Positions 17,150 through 25,249 of a stretch of 53,860 nt of DNA are shown here, piece by piece. Numbering within the stretch: position 1 is the stretch's first letter; every line of letters starts with the position of its first letter. The stretch is from assembly GCF_023715605.1 (NCBI RefSeq), contig NZ_JAMBOL010000020.1:1-53860 (forward strand). The letters are read 5' to 3'. The position numbers and the translations under genes are program-made. Below the pieces are notes generated by a model that saw only the letters and a program-made list of their open reading frames with translations, was not told where the DNA came from and did not search any database. Source of the DNA: Halalkalibacter oceani (GTDB taxonomy: Bacteria > Bacillota > Bacilli > Bacillales > Bacillaceae_D).

Positions 17150-17806
17150 GTGTTTTTTGTGGAAAAGGATGTGGTTGTGGTGGGCCCTCGTATTCTCCTT
17201 AAAGATGTGGCATATAAAAAAATTATTGAAATGATTCTGCAAGGGGATTATTTTACTGATAATCATACGTCAGAGAATCAGTTGGTAGAATTGCTGCAAA
17301 TGAGCAGGACGCCGATAAGGGAAGCTTTGCAACGACTTCAGCACGATGGAATCGTCAAGATCATCCCGAATCAGGGCATTGCGATTCAGGAGCTTTCTCT
17401 GAAGGAACTGAACAATATGTTTGATATGCGGCTGGCGATTGAAACCTTTTCTTTAAGGCAAATTTTTCGTTCCATTACCGACCAGCAAATTCACTATTTG
17501 GAGCGAAATGTTGAGCAGCAAAGAGAAGGGTTTTTAAAGGACCAGGACTTCGTGAAATTTCTAATGCTTGACGGGGAATTTCATGAGCATTTAATTAAAA
17601 TCAATGATAATAAGCTGTTCATTGATACGATGTCGTATATTAGGACACGTTTTTTCTTTGATATTTCGCGTCAAAAATATCCGGAAACGACACAAAAGCG
17701 GATTGAAGAGCACGCCCGGATCGTCGAAGCTATTAAAGCAAGAGATGAAGAATTAGCAATTAAGGAATTAAAAACTCATTTAATTAACGCGAAAGCAAAT
17801 ATATAG
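17150..17806 (+). CDS. GntR family transcriptional regulator (FCD type)
   Basis: Up to 218 residues. The winged HTH contains TSENQLVELLQMSRTPIREA and GIVKIIPNQGIAIQE; the FCD ligand domain has FDMRLAIETFSLRQI and DGEFHEHLIKIND (metal-binding Asp and His). The start is uncertain: GTG 17150 is the longest, while GTG codons at 17159, 17171 and 17177 are also in frame, the last with AAAGGA at good spacing. The protein core begins near PRILLKDVAYKKI. First gene of an operon with a glyoxalase-fold protein, SDR, Ldh2-type dehydrogenase and TctCAB transporter; probably a repressor binding the ACTTGTAT repeats. Confidence 0.88.
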   Translation: MFFVEKDVVVVGPRILLKDVAYKKIIEMILQGDYFTDNHTSENQLVELLQMSRTPIREALQRLQHDGIVKIIPNQGIAIQELSLKELNNMFDMRLAIETFSLRQIFRSITDQQIHYLERNVEQQREGFLKDQDFVKFLMLDGEFHEHLIKINDNKLFIDTMSYIRTRFFFDISRQKYPETTQKRIEEHARIVEAIKARDEELAIKELKTHLINAKANI

Positions 17807-17881
17807 TATCAAGGCTGATAAATAAAATGAATGCTGGGGAGATGGAAAGTATGCTCCCCGGCTTAAGGAGTGAGCTAGCAG

Positions 17882-18250
17882 ATGAAGGACAATAATGTAA
17901 GCGCTTTATTTCATCATATTCATTTACATGTTGATGATATTAACAGCATGGCGAATCTATTTGAAAAAGTCGGGTCAGCAAAATTTATCAAGAGAACGGT
18001 CGTGGGATCAAAGGAGATTCTTCACCTCAAGTTTGACGGGGTCAGCTTGTTATTATCGCCAACAAACGGAGAGAGACCGCCGGGGATCAATCATCTCGGG
18101 ATCTCAAGTCAGGAATTTGATAAGGTCTCTGAGGAGTTCAGGGAAGAAGGCTGGGAGGTGATAGACAATCTTGTCAATAACGACTTGCGAATGCAGTTTT
18201 TAAAGTCTCCTGAAGGGGTGATTATTGAATTACTGGAAGAAAAACAATGA
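17882..18250 (+). CDS. VOC (glyoxalase/bleomycin resistance fold) family protein
   Basis: 122 residues, a single vicinal-oxygen-chelate module pair: FHHIHLHVDDINSMANLFEKV at the N-terminus and INHLGISSQEFDKVSEEF in the second half, ending SPEGVIIELLEE. Candidate metal ligands are His (in HIHLHV), His (in NHLGI) and Glu near the end (IIELLE). Members include methylmalonyl-CoA epimerase, glyoxalase I and dioxygenases; the arrangement here suggests an isomerase, epimerase or lyase acting on a small oxo- or hydroxy-acid. RBS TTAAGGAG. The stop overlaps an ATG of the SDR frame. Confidence 0.78.
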   Translation: MKDNNVSALFHHIHLHVDDINSMANLFEKVGSAKFIKRTVVGSKEILHLKFDGVSLLLSPTNGERPPGINHLGISSQEFDKVSEEFREEGWEVIDNLVNNDLRMQFLKSPEGVIIELLEEKQ

Positions 18251-18267
18251 TCAGAAGGGATGGTTCG

Positions 18268-19023
18268 ATGGTTGATGCAGGAAAGAATGAAAAACAAGTT
18301 GCCTTAGTGACAGGGGGAGCAACAGGACTTGGGAAGGCAATCAGTCTTGAGCTGGCCCGCGCCGGGATGAATGTGGCGGTGAATTATTCACGATCTGAAG
18401 ATGAGGCAAAGACTACTGTTGAAGAGCTAACGGCCCTTGGTGTCGAGGCGATCGCCTTGAAAGCCGATGTTTCGTCAAAGGACGAGGTAGACTTGATGGT
18501 ACAGTCAACGGTTGAGCGGTTTAACAGGCTTGATGTTGTCATTGCAAATGCGGGGACGACGGTGTTTCGTCCGTTTGAAGATCTTGAAGGTGTCAGCGAA
18601 GCAGATTGGGATCGGATTATGAATGTGAATGTGAAGGGGATTTGGCTGACGGTGAAAGCGGCCGCTCCTTATATGAAAAGCCAAGGGAAAGGAAGTGTTG
18701 TCATTACGTCTTCCATTGCCGGATTAAGCCCTAGTGGAAGCTCTTTGCCATACGCTGTTTCAAAAGCAGCAGCCATTCATTTAGCAAAAGGTCTGGCGAA
18801 GGCGCTTGGCCCTGAAATCCGGGTTAATGCTATTGCTCCCGGAATCCTCGATACAAGGTGGACGAAAGGGCACAGTGATGCTGTCATTGAACAGTATGTA
18901 GCGAATTCACAATTGAAAGCGCTTCCTAAGCTTGAGGATTGTGTCAAGCAAGTGCGTACTTTTATTGAAGCCGATACGATAACCGGTACGGTGGCAACAA
19001 TCGATGCCGGAGTGACTCTTTAA
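18268..19023 (+). CDS. SDR family NAD(P)-dependent oxidoreductase
   Basis: A 251-residue classical short-chain dehydrogenase. The cofactor motif is TGGATGLGKAIS, followed by NAGTT. The catalytic Ser, Tyr and Lys lie in SSIAGLSPSGSSLPYAVSK. Such enzymes interconvert secondary alcohols and ketones; many act on 3-oxoacyl or sugar-acid substrates. I use ATG 18268 because GAAGGGA is correctly spaced; ATG 18247, overlapping the previous stop, would add seven residues. In operon with a VOC protein, an Ldh2-type dehydrogenase and a TctCAB transporter, so the substrate is probably a hydroxy- or oxo-acid brought in by that transporter. Confidence 0.88.
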   Translation: MVDAGKNEKQVALVTGGATGLGKAISLELARAGMNVAVNYSRSEDEAKTTVEELTALGVEAIALKADVSSKDEVDLMVQSTVERFNRLDVVIANAGTTVFRPFEDLEGVSEADWDRIMNVNVKGIWLTVKAAAPYMKSQGKGSVVITSSIAGLSPSGSSLPYAVSKAAAIHLAKGLAKALGPEIRVNAIAPGILDTRWTKGHSDAVIEQYVANSQLKALPKLEDCVKQVRTFIEADTITGTVATIDAGVTL

Positions 19024-19139
19024 GGGAATAGGCGAACAGCTGGAAATAAGCACTTTTTTATAGCATTTAAAGACTGATTATTAGTAATATTTAGAATTAT
19101 ATGTTCGTGTTTGTCCAATCTTAAGCGGGAGGTTTTGCA

Positions 19140-20222
19140 ATGAAAGCAGAAAATTTTGTTGAAAATGTGGAAAATGTAAAGGTTCCTTTTTCTGATATGA
19201 AAGAATGGTCGCAAGCATTGTTTCAGGCTGTCGGCATGGATGAAGAAGATGCAGAAATAACGGCCGATAATTTAGTGACCGCTGATTTACGTGGCGTTTA
19301 TTCTCATGGTGTCATGCGTGTTCCCATTTATGTTAAGCGCTTACAAGTGAATGTGACGAGTCCGACGGCAAAATATGAGGTGATTCGCGACTCAAAAGCG
19401 ACAGCTCTGATTGAAGGACATAACGCGATGGGTCAGGTTGTAGGGAAGCACGCTATGGATCTGGCCGCTAAAAAGGCAAAGGAATACGGCGTCGGCTATG
19501 TCGCCGTGAGGGGAAGTAATCATTACGGTGCTTCAGCTCATTTTGCGCAAATGGTTTTATCAGAGGATATGATCGGAATGACGGGAACAATTGGCGGAAA
19601 CATTATGGCTCCATGGGGTGGGACGGATCGGCGTCTCGGCAATAATCCTTTTGCGATCGCGATACCGGCATTGACAAAAGAGCCGATCGTGCTCGATATG
19701 GCGAATAGTGTCGTGGCAAGGGGAAAGATTGTTCTCGCCAAGAAAACAAATCAACCGATTCCGGATGACTGGGCGTTTGCGCCAGATGGCACACCGACGA
19801 CGGACGCTACCGATGGATACAATGGCACGGTTCAGCCGGTTGGGGGCTATAAAGGCTATGGACTGACGTTTATTACAGGAATTCTTTCTTCGATATTGTC
19901 AGGAGCGGCATTTGGCCAGCACTTGACCGATTCAGATTTATATGAAGAGTTTACAATCCCGCAAAATATTGGACATTATATGCAGGCAATCGATATTGCG
20001 AGCTTTATTGATCCTGAGCTGTTCAAAAGACAAATAGATGAAGCCATCGAGTATATGCACAATTCTCCGAAAGCAAAAGGAGTCGAGCGGATTTATGTTC
20101 CGGGAGAACCCGAAGCGCTGAAAGCAAAAAAGCAAATGGAGGAAGGGATTCAATATCCGCTATCGATGATAGAGGAACTGAAGGAGTTAAGTCAGGAGTT
20201 AGGCGTCAGCGCCCGGTTTTAA
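19140..20222 (+). CDS. Ldh2 (malate/lactate/sulfolactate dehydrogenase) family oxidoreductase
   Basis: A 360-residue member of the Ldh2/MDG2 family, NAD(P)-dependent 2-hydroxyacid dehydrogenases unrelated to normal LDH (MdH of methanogens, ComC, YlbC ureidoglycolate dehydrogenase, YiaK). Blocks seen: DLRGVYSHGVMRVPIYVKRL (catalytic His region), VRGSNHYGASAHFAQM, GGTDRRLGNNPFAIAIP, LDMANSVVARGKI and GGYKGYGLTF. Family members oxidise malate, sulfolactate, ureidoglycolate or 2,3-diketogulonate, so the exact substrate is open. RBS GGGAGG. It follows the SDR gene and precedes the transporter genes. Confidence 0.9.
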   Translation: MKAENFVENVENVKVPFSDMKEWSQALFQAVGMDEEDAEITADNLVTADLRGVYSHGVMRVPIYVKRLQVNVTSPTAKYEVIRDSKATALIEGHNAMGQVVGKHAMDLAAKKAKEYGVGYVAVRGSNHYGASAHFAQMVLSEDMIGMTGTIGGNIMAPWGGTDRRLGNNPFAIAIPALTKEPIVLDMANSVVARGKIVLAKKTNQPIPDDWAFAPDGTPTTDATDGYNGTVQPVGGYKGYGLTFITGILSSILSGAAFGQHLTDSDLYEEFTIPQNIGHYMQAIDIASFIDPELFKRQIDEAIEYMHNSPKAKGVERIYVPGEPEALKAKKQMEEGIQYPLSMIEELKELSQELGVSARF

Positions 20223-20297
20223 CGAATGGCTCGCTTACTTGTCGATAAGGTTTGGGTGCCAACATTTCACGTATGAAAAATATGGAGAGTGATCGTA

Positions 20298-21332
20298 ATG
20301 AATAGCGGAATAAAGTTATTTTTAGTGGGTCTTATCGTCATGTTATTTGCTGTAGTATCGGCTTGTGGAAATGAAGGGGCGGCTCCGTCACAAGGGGAGG
20401 AAGCGCCTGAAGGAGCGGGAGAAGTCGATTTCCCGACAAGAAATTTTGATTTAACAGTGCCATTTAGTCCAGGAGGAGGAAGTGACGTGAGCGCCAGGCT
20501 TGTCGAACAATATTTCGCTGATGAGTTTGGTTACACGATGAATTTTAATTATCGGGACGGTGCGGGAGGAGCAGTGGGAATGCTGGAGTTTGCCAATACA
20601 GGCTCCGATGATGGCCATGATATCGCAACCTTTAATTTTCCTCATATATCCTTGCAGCCGGCTTCCGGAGTGGCCGAATATCAAATTGATGATTTTGAAG
20701 TGTTTGCGCAAATAGCCAGTGATTATACCGTATTTGTCGTACCGGCTGACAGTCCATGGGAAACATTGGAGGATTTCGTTAATGATGCGAAAAGCCGTCC
20801 AGGCGAATTGAATATCGCCCTTGCCCAAGTGATGGAGCCGGCTCATATGTCTTATGTGCAGCTAATTGATGAAGCTGAAATCGAAGCGCCAAGGATCACG
20901 TATCAATCAGGCGGCGAGCTATTAAGCGGCATTCTCGGCGGCCATGTTGATTCAGCGATCGGATCGATGGGAACAACGATGCAGGAAGTGAATACAGGAA
21001 GCTTGAGGGCGCTGGCAATTTCCGCGTCGGAGCGTTTGGAACGCTTCCCTGATATTCCGACTTTTAAAGAACAAGGATACGGGATCGAAACGCATATTGG
21101 CAGATTGTGGCTGACGCCGGCCGGTGTGGATCCACAAGTATTGCAACGGCTGGAGGATGGATTTAAAAACATCGTCGATAATCCTGAATTCCAGGAACAA
21201 ATGGAAGGAACCGGATTTGTTATTGACTGGATGGGAAGGGAAGAAATCCAGGAGCATATTCGTAATTTTGATGCAACTTCGGCAGATCTGGTCGAGCGAT
21301 TGACGCGGGATCTGGAAGAACAGGGGGAGTAA
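20298..21332 (+). CDS. tctC: Tripartite tricarboxylate transporter substrate-binding lipoprotein (TctC type)
   Basis: A 344-residue secreted lipoprotein. The signal peptide is about 1-22 with lipobox VVSAC; a low-complexity Glu/Gly linker follows. The Bug/TctC fold begins near FDLTVPFSPGGGSDVSARL, the typical carboxylate-binding first loop, and includes YQSGGELLSGILGGHVD and ALAISASERLERFPDIPTFKEQGY. It captures a carboxylate for the TctAB membrane pair encoded next. ATG 20298 is preceded by GGAGAG. A hairpin lies between this gene and tctA. Confidence 0.92.
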   Translation: MNSGIKLFLVGLIVMLFAVVSACGNEGAAPSQGEEAPEGAGEVDFPTRNFDLTVPFSPGGGSDVSARLVEQYFADEFGYTMNFNYRDGAGGAVGMLEFANTGSDDGHDIATFNFPHISLQPASGVAEYQIDDFEVFAQIASDYTVFVVPADSPWETLEDFVNDAKSRPGELNIALAQVMEPAHMSYVQLIDEAEIEAPRITYQSGGELLSGILGGHVDSAIGSMGTTMQEVNTGSLRALAISASERLERFPDIPTFKEQGYGIETHIGRLWLTPAGVDPQVLQRLEDGFKNIVDNPEFQEQMEGTGFVIDWMGREEIQEHIRNFDATSADLVERLTRDLEEQGE

Positions 21333-21348
21333 TGCAGTGAAATCATCA

Positions 21349-21380
21349 AGGATACGGCTTATGTACGGCAGTCGTATCCT
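21349..21380 (+). terminator. Intercistronic hairpin between tctC and tctA
   Basis: AGGATACG pairs perfectly with CGTATCCT, 16-nt loop, no U-tract. Such hairpins after binding-protein genes often stabilise the upstream message so that more binding protein than permease is made. Confidence 0.45.
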
Positions 21381-21435
21381 ACCTCTTTAAGAATAAGCGG
21401 ACACTGCTAGTTATACGAAAAAAGGAGGGGTAAGG

Positions 21436-22983
21436 ATGGAAGGCATATCGGAGCTGATCGTCTCAGGTTTTCTTAATAGTATTACTCCCTATCATATTTT
21501 TTTAATGATGATTAGTTTAGTTGGTGGAATTATCGTCGGTACTTTACCGGGACTGACGGCGGTGATGGGTGTTACGCTGATGATGCCGTTTACGCTGGCG
21601 ATGGAACCGGCGACCGGACTCGTTATGCTTGGCGCCATTTATTGCGGCGCGATCTATGGAGGTGCCAATTCTGCTATTTTATTAAATATTCCGGGAACAC
21701 CTTCTGCTATTGCGACGACCTTCGATGGCTACCCGTTAACGGAAAAAGGGAGGGCATCCGAAGCTTTATTCGGTTCGCTTCTTGCTTCTGTGATTGGAGG
21801 CGTAATCGGCGTTATCATTTTAATGCTTTTCTTTGCCCCGTTGGCGCAATTTGGCTTACGGTTTGGGGCGCCCGAGTATTTCTGGCTAGCGATCTTTGGG
21901 CTGACAACGATTGCGGCGATGTCGCCGGGAAATATTCTAAAAGGATTGCTCGGTGGAAGTATTGGACTGCTGATCAGCACGATTGGGATTAACCCATTTA
22001 CCGGCACGAGTCGTTTTACATTCGGAATGTCATCGATGTCTCTCGGTATTGATATGGTTGCCGCGATGGTGGGTCTCTTTTCGATTGGTCAAATGTTAAT
22101 CTTAATGGAATCGAACGAAAAGTTTGTCGCTAAATTTAAACAAGCACCGCGAGTCGTCCAAAAAGTGTTCCAGAAGTTTGTCAAAGATTGCAAAGTGATT
22201 CTTCTAAGGTCCTCTATCATCGGAACCTTTATCGGGATGCTGCCGGGAGCCGGAGGGGCAATTTCCTCGCTGATTGCCTACAATGAATCGCGTCGTTGGG
22301 ATAAGAACCCTGAAAAATATGGAACAGGCGCAATGGAAGGAATTGCAACAGCAGAGTCGGCGAACAATGCCCAAGTCGGCGGTTCTCTTATTCCGATGCT
22401 TGGATTAGGCATTCCGGGCAGCGCGGTCGCCGCCGTTTTAATGGGAGGGTTGCTTGCCCACGGTATTCAGCCGGGGACGTTGCTTCTATCCCAAAGCGGA
22501 GATATCGCCTACACCTTTATTATGAGTTTGCTGGTTGCCAACATCCTGATGCTCGTCGTCGGGTATTTCATGATTAAAATGACGGCAAGGGTGTTAATGG
22601 TGCCACGAATGGCGATTGTCCCCACCGTTATCGCGTTGTCTGTCATTGGGGCGTTTGCTGTTCGCGGGCAAATGTTTGATGTGAAGGTGATGATCATTGC
22701 CGGAATTATTGGATATTTGCTGATGAAAGTCAATGTTCCTCTTGGACCGATTGCATTAGGTATCATCCTCGGTCCAATTGCCGAGGACAATTTAGGCGTG
22801 TCGATGATGCTGGCAAAGACGCAGGCGTCGATTTGGCATGTGCTCGTGTTAAGACCTATTTCCTTGATCTTAATCATTCTTTGTATTTTGGCTGTCGTGA
22901 CCCCTCTTATTCTTGACTGGAAGGATAAACTTAAAGCAAAAAAAGAAACGACTGTTTTGTCAAAAGGGGAGGAGTTAAAATGA
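21436..22983 (+). CDS. tctA: Tripartite tricarboxylate transporter large permease (TctA type)
   Basis: A 515-residue integral membrane protein with about 11-12 hydrophobic segments, the transport subunit of a TTT system. Family blocks: GTLPGLTAVMGVTLMMPFT, YCGAIYGGANSAILLNIPGT, GMLPGAGGAISSLIAYNESRR and GIATAESANNAQVGGSLIPM. It works with TctC and TctB to import a di- or tricarboxylate or similar acid. RBS AAAGGAGG. Its stop overlaps the tctB start (ATGA). Confidence 0.94.
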   Translation: MEGISELIVSGFLNSITPYHIFLMMISLVGGIIVGTLPGLTAVMGVTLMMPFTLAMEPATGLVMLGAIYCGAIYGGANSAILLNIPGTPSAIATTFDGYPLTEKGRASEALFGSLLASVIGGVIGVIILMLFFAPLAQFGLRFGAPEYFWLAIFGLTTIAAMSPGNILKGLLGGSIGLLISTIGINPFTGTSRFTFGMSSMSLGIDMVAAMVGLFSIGQMLILMESNEKFVAKFKQAPRVVQKVFQKFVKDCKVILLRSSIIGTFIGMLPGAGGAISSLIAYNESRRWDKNPEKYGTGAMEGIATAESANNAQVGGSLIPMLGLGIPGSAVAAVLMGGLLAHGIQPGTLLLSQSGDIAYTFIMSLLVANILMLVVGYFMIKMTARVLMVPRMAIVPTVIALSVIGAFAVRGQMFDVKVMIIAGIIGYLLMKVNVPLGPIALGIILGPIAEDNLGVSMMLAKTQASIWHVLVLRPISLILIILCILAVVTPLILDWKDKLKAKKETTVLSKGEELK

Positions 22984-23441
22984 CGAAAACACAAGCTGAC
23001 CTTCTCTTAAGCGTCGTGATTTTTATCGTAGCAATCGCCTTTTGGATTCCAACGAGAGAATTACGACAAGGAAGCTTATTTCCAAGCGCCGTGATTGCGA
23101 TCATGACGTTGCTGGCAATTGTCCTCTTTCTGAAAAGTATATTCATAGCAGTGAAAAAGAAACGGCCAAAAGATACGTTCGCATTTCAGAAAGAAAAAGC
23201 GTACAGTGTCGCTGGAATCGCCGTGGCAGGGGTTCTGTATGTATATATCATCCCGTTTGTCGGCTATTATACAATGACCGTTATTTTTACGAGCCTGCTC
23301 TTTATTTTGATGTCGAGGACGCCCTTCAATTGGAAAACGGTTGGCCGGTCTCTGTTGGGAGGCTGCTTCGTTACAATTTTTATTTATGTAGCTTTCGGTT
23401 ATATGCTTAATGTTCGCACCCCGGCCGGAATTTTGTTTTAG
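22980..23441 (+). CDS. tctB: Tripartite tricarboxylate transporter small permease (TctB type)
   Basis: A 153-residue membrane protein with four hydrophobic segments (about 8-27, 38-58, 75-95, 115-145), the small subunit of the TTT transporter. The motif LRQGSLFPSAV near residue 23 is usual for TctB. Translationally coupled to tctA by a 4-bp overlap. Last gene of the gntR-VOC-SDR-ldh-tctCAB operon. Confidence 0.88.
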   Translation: MTKTQADLLLSVVIFIVAIAFWIPTRELRQGSLFPSAVIAIMTLLAIVLFLKSIFIAVKKKRPKDTFAFQKEKAYSVAGIAVAGVLYVYIIPFVGYYTMTVIFTSLLFILMSRTPFNWKTVGRSLLGGCFVTIFIYVAFGYMLNVRTPAGILF

Positions 23442-23497
23442 GGTTTAAAGAGGAAGCTCTTCTTTTAGCTATTTGAATGAAAGTACCCTCCATCTAT

Positions 23498-23668
23498 TTA
23501 AAAAATAAAAACGATCACAGCTAGTAGAAACAGCAAGATTTTCAGAAGAAACCTGACGGTGAGATGTCTGGTTTCTTCTTCATTTTCAGCTCTCTGAACC
23601 TGGCTTTTGAAATTTTTCCATTCGATAAAACCGACAAGTAAGAAAATAAGCGCTAGGAGAATGTTCAA
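23498..23668 (-). CDS. Small two-helix membrane protein, unknown
   Basis: 56 residues from a TTG at 23668 that has AGGAAG eight bases upstream. Helix 1 (NILLALIFLLVGFIEW) and helix 2 (FLLKILLFLLAVIVFIF) flank a charged loop with ENEEETRHLT. A longer frame to 23755 exists but lacks a ribosome site. Not recognised. Convergent to tctB. Confidence 0.5.
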   Translation of the reverse strand: MNILLALIFLLVGFIEWKNFKSQVQRAENEEETRHLTVRFLLKILLFLLAVIVFIF

Positions 23669-23946
23669 GTTGCCGCTCTTCCTTTCTTTTCGTGAAATTG
23701 TATACGCTATCGTTCCCGCCGCCAGTTCGTCAAGTACCATGGTAACGCAAAGCATGGACCATTTGACTGGGGCGTTTAATCTGTGAACATTACGTGGTCA
23801 GATTAAAAACCTCATCCGTCCAGTGACAGTGAGCGCAGCTCAATCATCAAGTGGAAAAATAGTCCTTTAATTCCTCTTTTTATCATGGTATCACGTTAGC
23901 GCATATGGGCAAAGAGAGAGAAAAGGAATTTTTTTTGGAATCACTC

Positions 23947-23977
23947 TTTACATTGACGCTGCGTAAACGTTTATAGT
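23947..23977 (+). promoter_or_regulatory. MerR-type promoter with 19-bp spacer
   Basis: -35 TTTACA (23947-23952), 19-bp spacer, -10 TATAGT (23972-23977). The spacer holds the near-dyad ACGCTGCGT. An over-long spacer with a dyad is the mark of promoters activated by MerR proteins, so the next gene probably controls itself. Confidence 0.6.
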
Positions 23978-23999
23978 GAAGGAGTCAGGAGGTGAAGTG

Positions 24000-24770
24000 A
24001 TGGAATATACGGTGCAAAAACTGGCGCAGTTGGCGGGAGTGACGGGCAGAACCATTCGTTATTATGATGAAATTGGGCTTCTGAAGCCGGCAAGAATCAA
24101 TTCATCCGGGTATCGGATCTATGGACAGGCGGAGGTCGATAAGCTGCAGCAAATTTTGTTTTACCGGGAGCTGGAAGTAGATCTTGAACAGATCAGGGAG
24201 ATCGTCACCTCTCCGACCTTCAATGAAGTAAAGACATTGAAAGAGCATCGCGACAAGCTTCTGACAAAGCAAAAGCAGCTGGAGGCGTTGATTGCCACTG
24301 TGGAAAAGACGTTGGCTGCAAAGGAAGGGAGAATAACGATGAGTGACAGAGAAAAGTTTGAAGCGTTCAAACAGACGCTAGTAGATGAGAACGAGCGGAA
24401 GTATGGCGAGGAAATAAGAGCGAAATACGGTGAGGAGGCTGTCGAGCATTCAAATGCCAAATTGAAAGGCATGACGCAGGAGCAGTATGCCGAGATGGAA
24501 AGGCTCGGCGAGGAGGTTCTGGATGTGTTGCATGAAGCGTTTTTAACAGGAGATCCGGCGGGAGAGCTGGCGCAGCAGGCGGCCGATCTGCATCGCCAAT
24601 GGCTCGGCTTTACGTGGGCGAGCTATTCCAAGGAAGCGCACGCTGGCCTGGCGCAAATGTATGTCGACGATGAACGGTTTACGGCATTTTATGATAAGAA
24701 GCAGCCGGGAGTGGCCGCCTTTCTACGCGATGCGATTCACATCTATACCGGCTTAAAAAATGGTAATTAA
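24000..24770 (+). CDS. MerR family regulator with TipAS antibiotic-binding domain
   Basis: A 256-residue protein. Residues 1-70 are a MerR winged HTH (YTVQKLAQLAGVTGRTIRYY then DEIGLLKPARINSSGYRIY), 75-110 a long dimerisation helix, and about 130-253 a TipAS domain of the kind that binds thiopeptides or other large ligands in TipAL, Mta and SkgA (ENERKYGEEIRAKYGEEAVEHSN, HRQWLGFTWASYSKEAHAGL). B. subtilis Mta activates multidrug transporters and its own gene. ATG 24000 with CAGGAGG is preferred over a GTG eight codons upstream. The rlmA attenuator region follows downstream, so two drug-response elements stand together. Confidence 0.9.
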   Translation: MEYTVQKLAQLAGVTGRTIRYYDEIGLLKPARINSSGYRIYGQAEVDKLQQILFYRELEVDLEQIREIVTSPTFNEVKTLKEHRDKLLTKQKQLEALIATVEKTLAAKEGRITMSDREKFEAFKQTLVDENERKYGEEIRAKYGEEAVEHSNAKLKGMTQEQYAEMERLGEEVLDVLHEAFLTGDPAGELAQQAADLHRQWLGFTWASYSKEAHAGLAQMYVDDERFTAFYDKKQPGVAAFLRDAIHIYTGLKNGN

Positions 24771-24778
24771 TCGAGAGC

Positions 24779-24807
24779 GGCGGCGGATTTCCTGTCCAGC
24801 CGCCTTT
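24779..24807 (+). terminator. Terminator after the MerR gene
   Basis: GGCGGC pairs with GCCGCC, 14-nt loop, followed by TTTCTATAT. Moderate strength. Confidence 0.55.
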
Positions 24808-24834
24808 CTATATACATACCTCTCATCCGTTCCT

Positions 24835-24863
24835 TTGACAGCGGGTGGACGAGAAACTATAAT
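24835..24863 (+). promoter_or_regulatory. Sigma-A promoter of the leader-rlmA transcript
   Basis: TTGACA (24835-24840), 17-bp spacer, TATAAT (24858-24863): a full consensus match. With so strong a promoter, control most likely happens after initiation, which fits the attenuator downstream. Confidence 0.88.
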
Positions 24864-24898
24864 AGATTTACTGGCAGGTTAAGGAGGATTATTAAAAA

Positions 24899-24943
24899 AT
24901 GGTACATTATATGAGACTGCGTTTCCCAGCTTTGAACCGGTAA
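24899..24943 (+). CDS. ErmDL-like regulatory leader peptide
   Basis: A 14-codon frame, MVHYMRLRFPALNR, with RBS AAGGAGG. It is nearly the macrolide-stalling leader of ermD/ermK, MTHSMRLRFPTLNQ: identical at M1, H3, M5-P10, L12 and N13. In ErmDL the MRLR core makes an erythromycin-bound ribosome stall at Leu7. All of MRLRFP is kept here. Codons 10-13 (24928-24937) also form the left arm of a downstream stem, as in erm attenuators. Role inferred from likeness and position upstream of the rlmA-like gene. Confidence 0.85.
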   Translation: MVHYMRLRFPALNR

Positions 24944-25220
24944 TTAAATACGTTCAAAGGCTCTGTTTTGTGTTTGCAGAGTAAACGGGATCAGTCTGCC
25001 CTTTTTTAATAATCTTCATTTCATATTGGAAAGGCCGCTTAAGGATAATCTTTTAAGCCGGTCTTTCTGCGATGAATATGTCATGAAAGAAAGGTGGATC
25101 GTGCTGCCTTTCTTTCTTTATGTCCATTATTCCTTCTTTTGCGAAACGGGAGAAGGTGTATGTGAGACGGCTTCCTCACTCTTAACCTGACTTGGGTGTG
25201 GACGTTTCCCTTTACTCTCA

Positions 25221-25249
25221 ATCACAGGCAGTCTGCCTGTGATTTTTTT
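25221..25249 (+). terminator. Attenuator terminator 51 bp before rlmA
   Basis: Perfect 10-bp stem ATCACAGGCA/TGCCTGTGAT, loop GTC, then seven T. It stands between the consensus promoter and the gene, so it must be read through for rlmA expression. Confidence 0.88.

Larger units (their letters stand above)
24883..25249 (+). promoter_or_regulatory. Transcription attenuator region of the rlmA-like gene
   Basis: A 5' leader with several pairing options. AGCTTTGAAC (24928-24937, leader codons 10-13) pairs with GTTCAAAGGCT (24952-24962, one bulge). CTCTG (24961-24965) can instead pair with CAGAG (24977-24981). GATTATTAAAAAA (24887-24899, leader SD and start) is perfectly complementary to 25002-25014. 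Further hairpins lie at 25031-25065 and 25085-25116 (GAAAGAAAGG/CCTTTCTTTC), and an intrinsic terminator at 25221-25249. CTCACTCTT (25175-25183) is complementary to 25288-25296 just before the rlmA start. Folding inferred by eye. Confidence 0.7.

Noticed and set aside
17882-23441. Direct assignment as a sulfolactate (slc) operon
   Set aside because: No sulfolyase genes, and the (S)-sulfolactate dehydrogenase of that pathway is not an SDR; kept only as a hypothesis about enantiomer inversion.
23446-23468. Hairpin AAGAG-GAAG-CTCTT after tctB as terminator
   Set aside because: Only about five pairs with a poor T-run; too weak to list.
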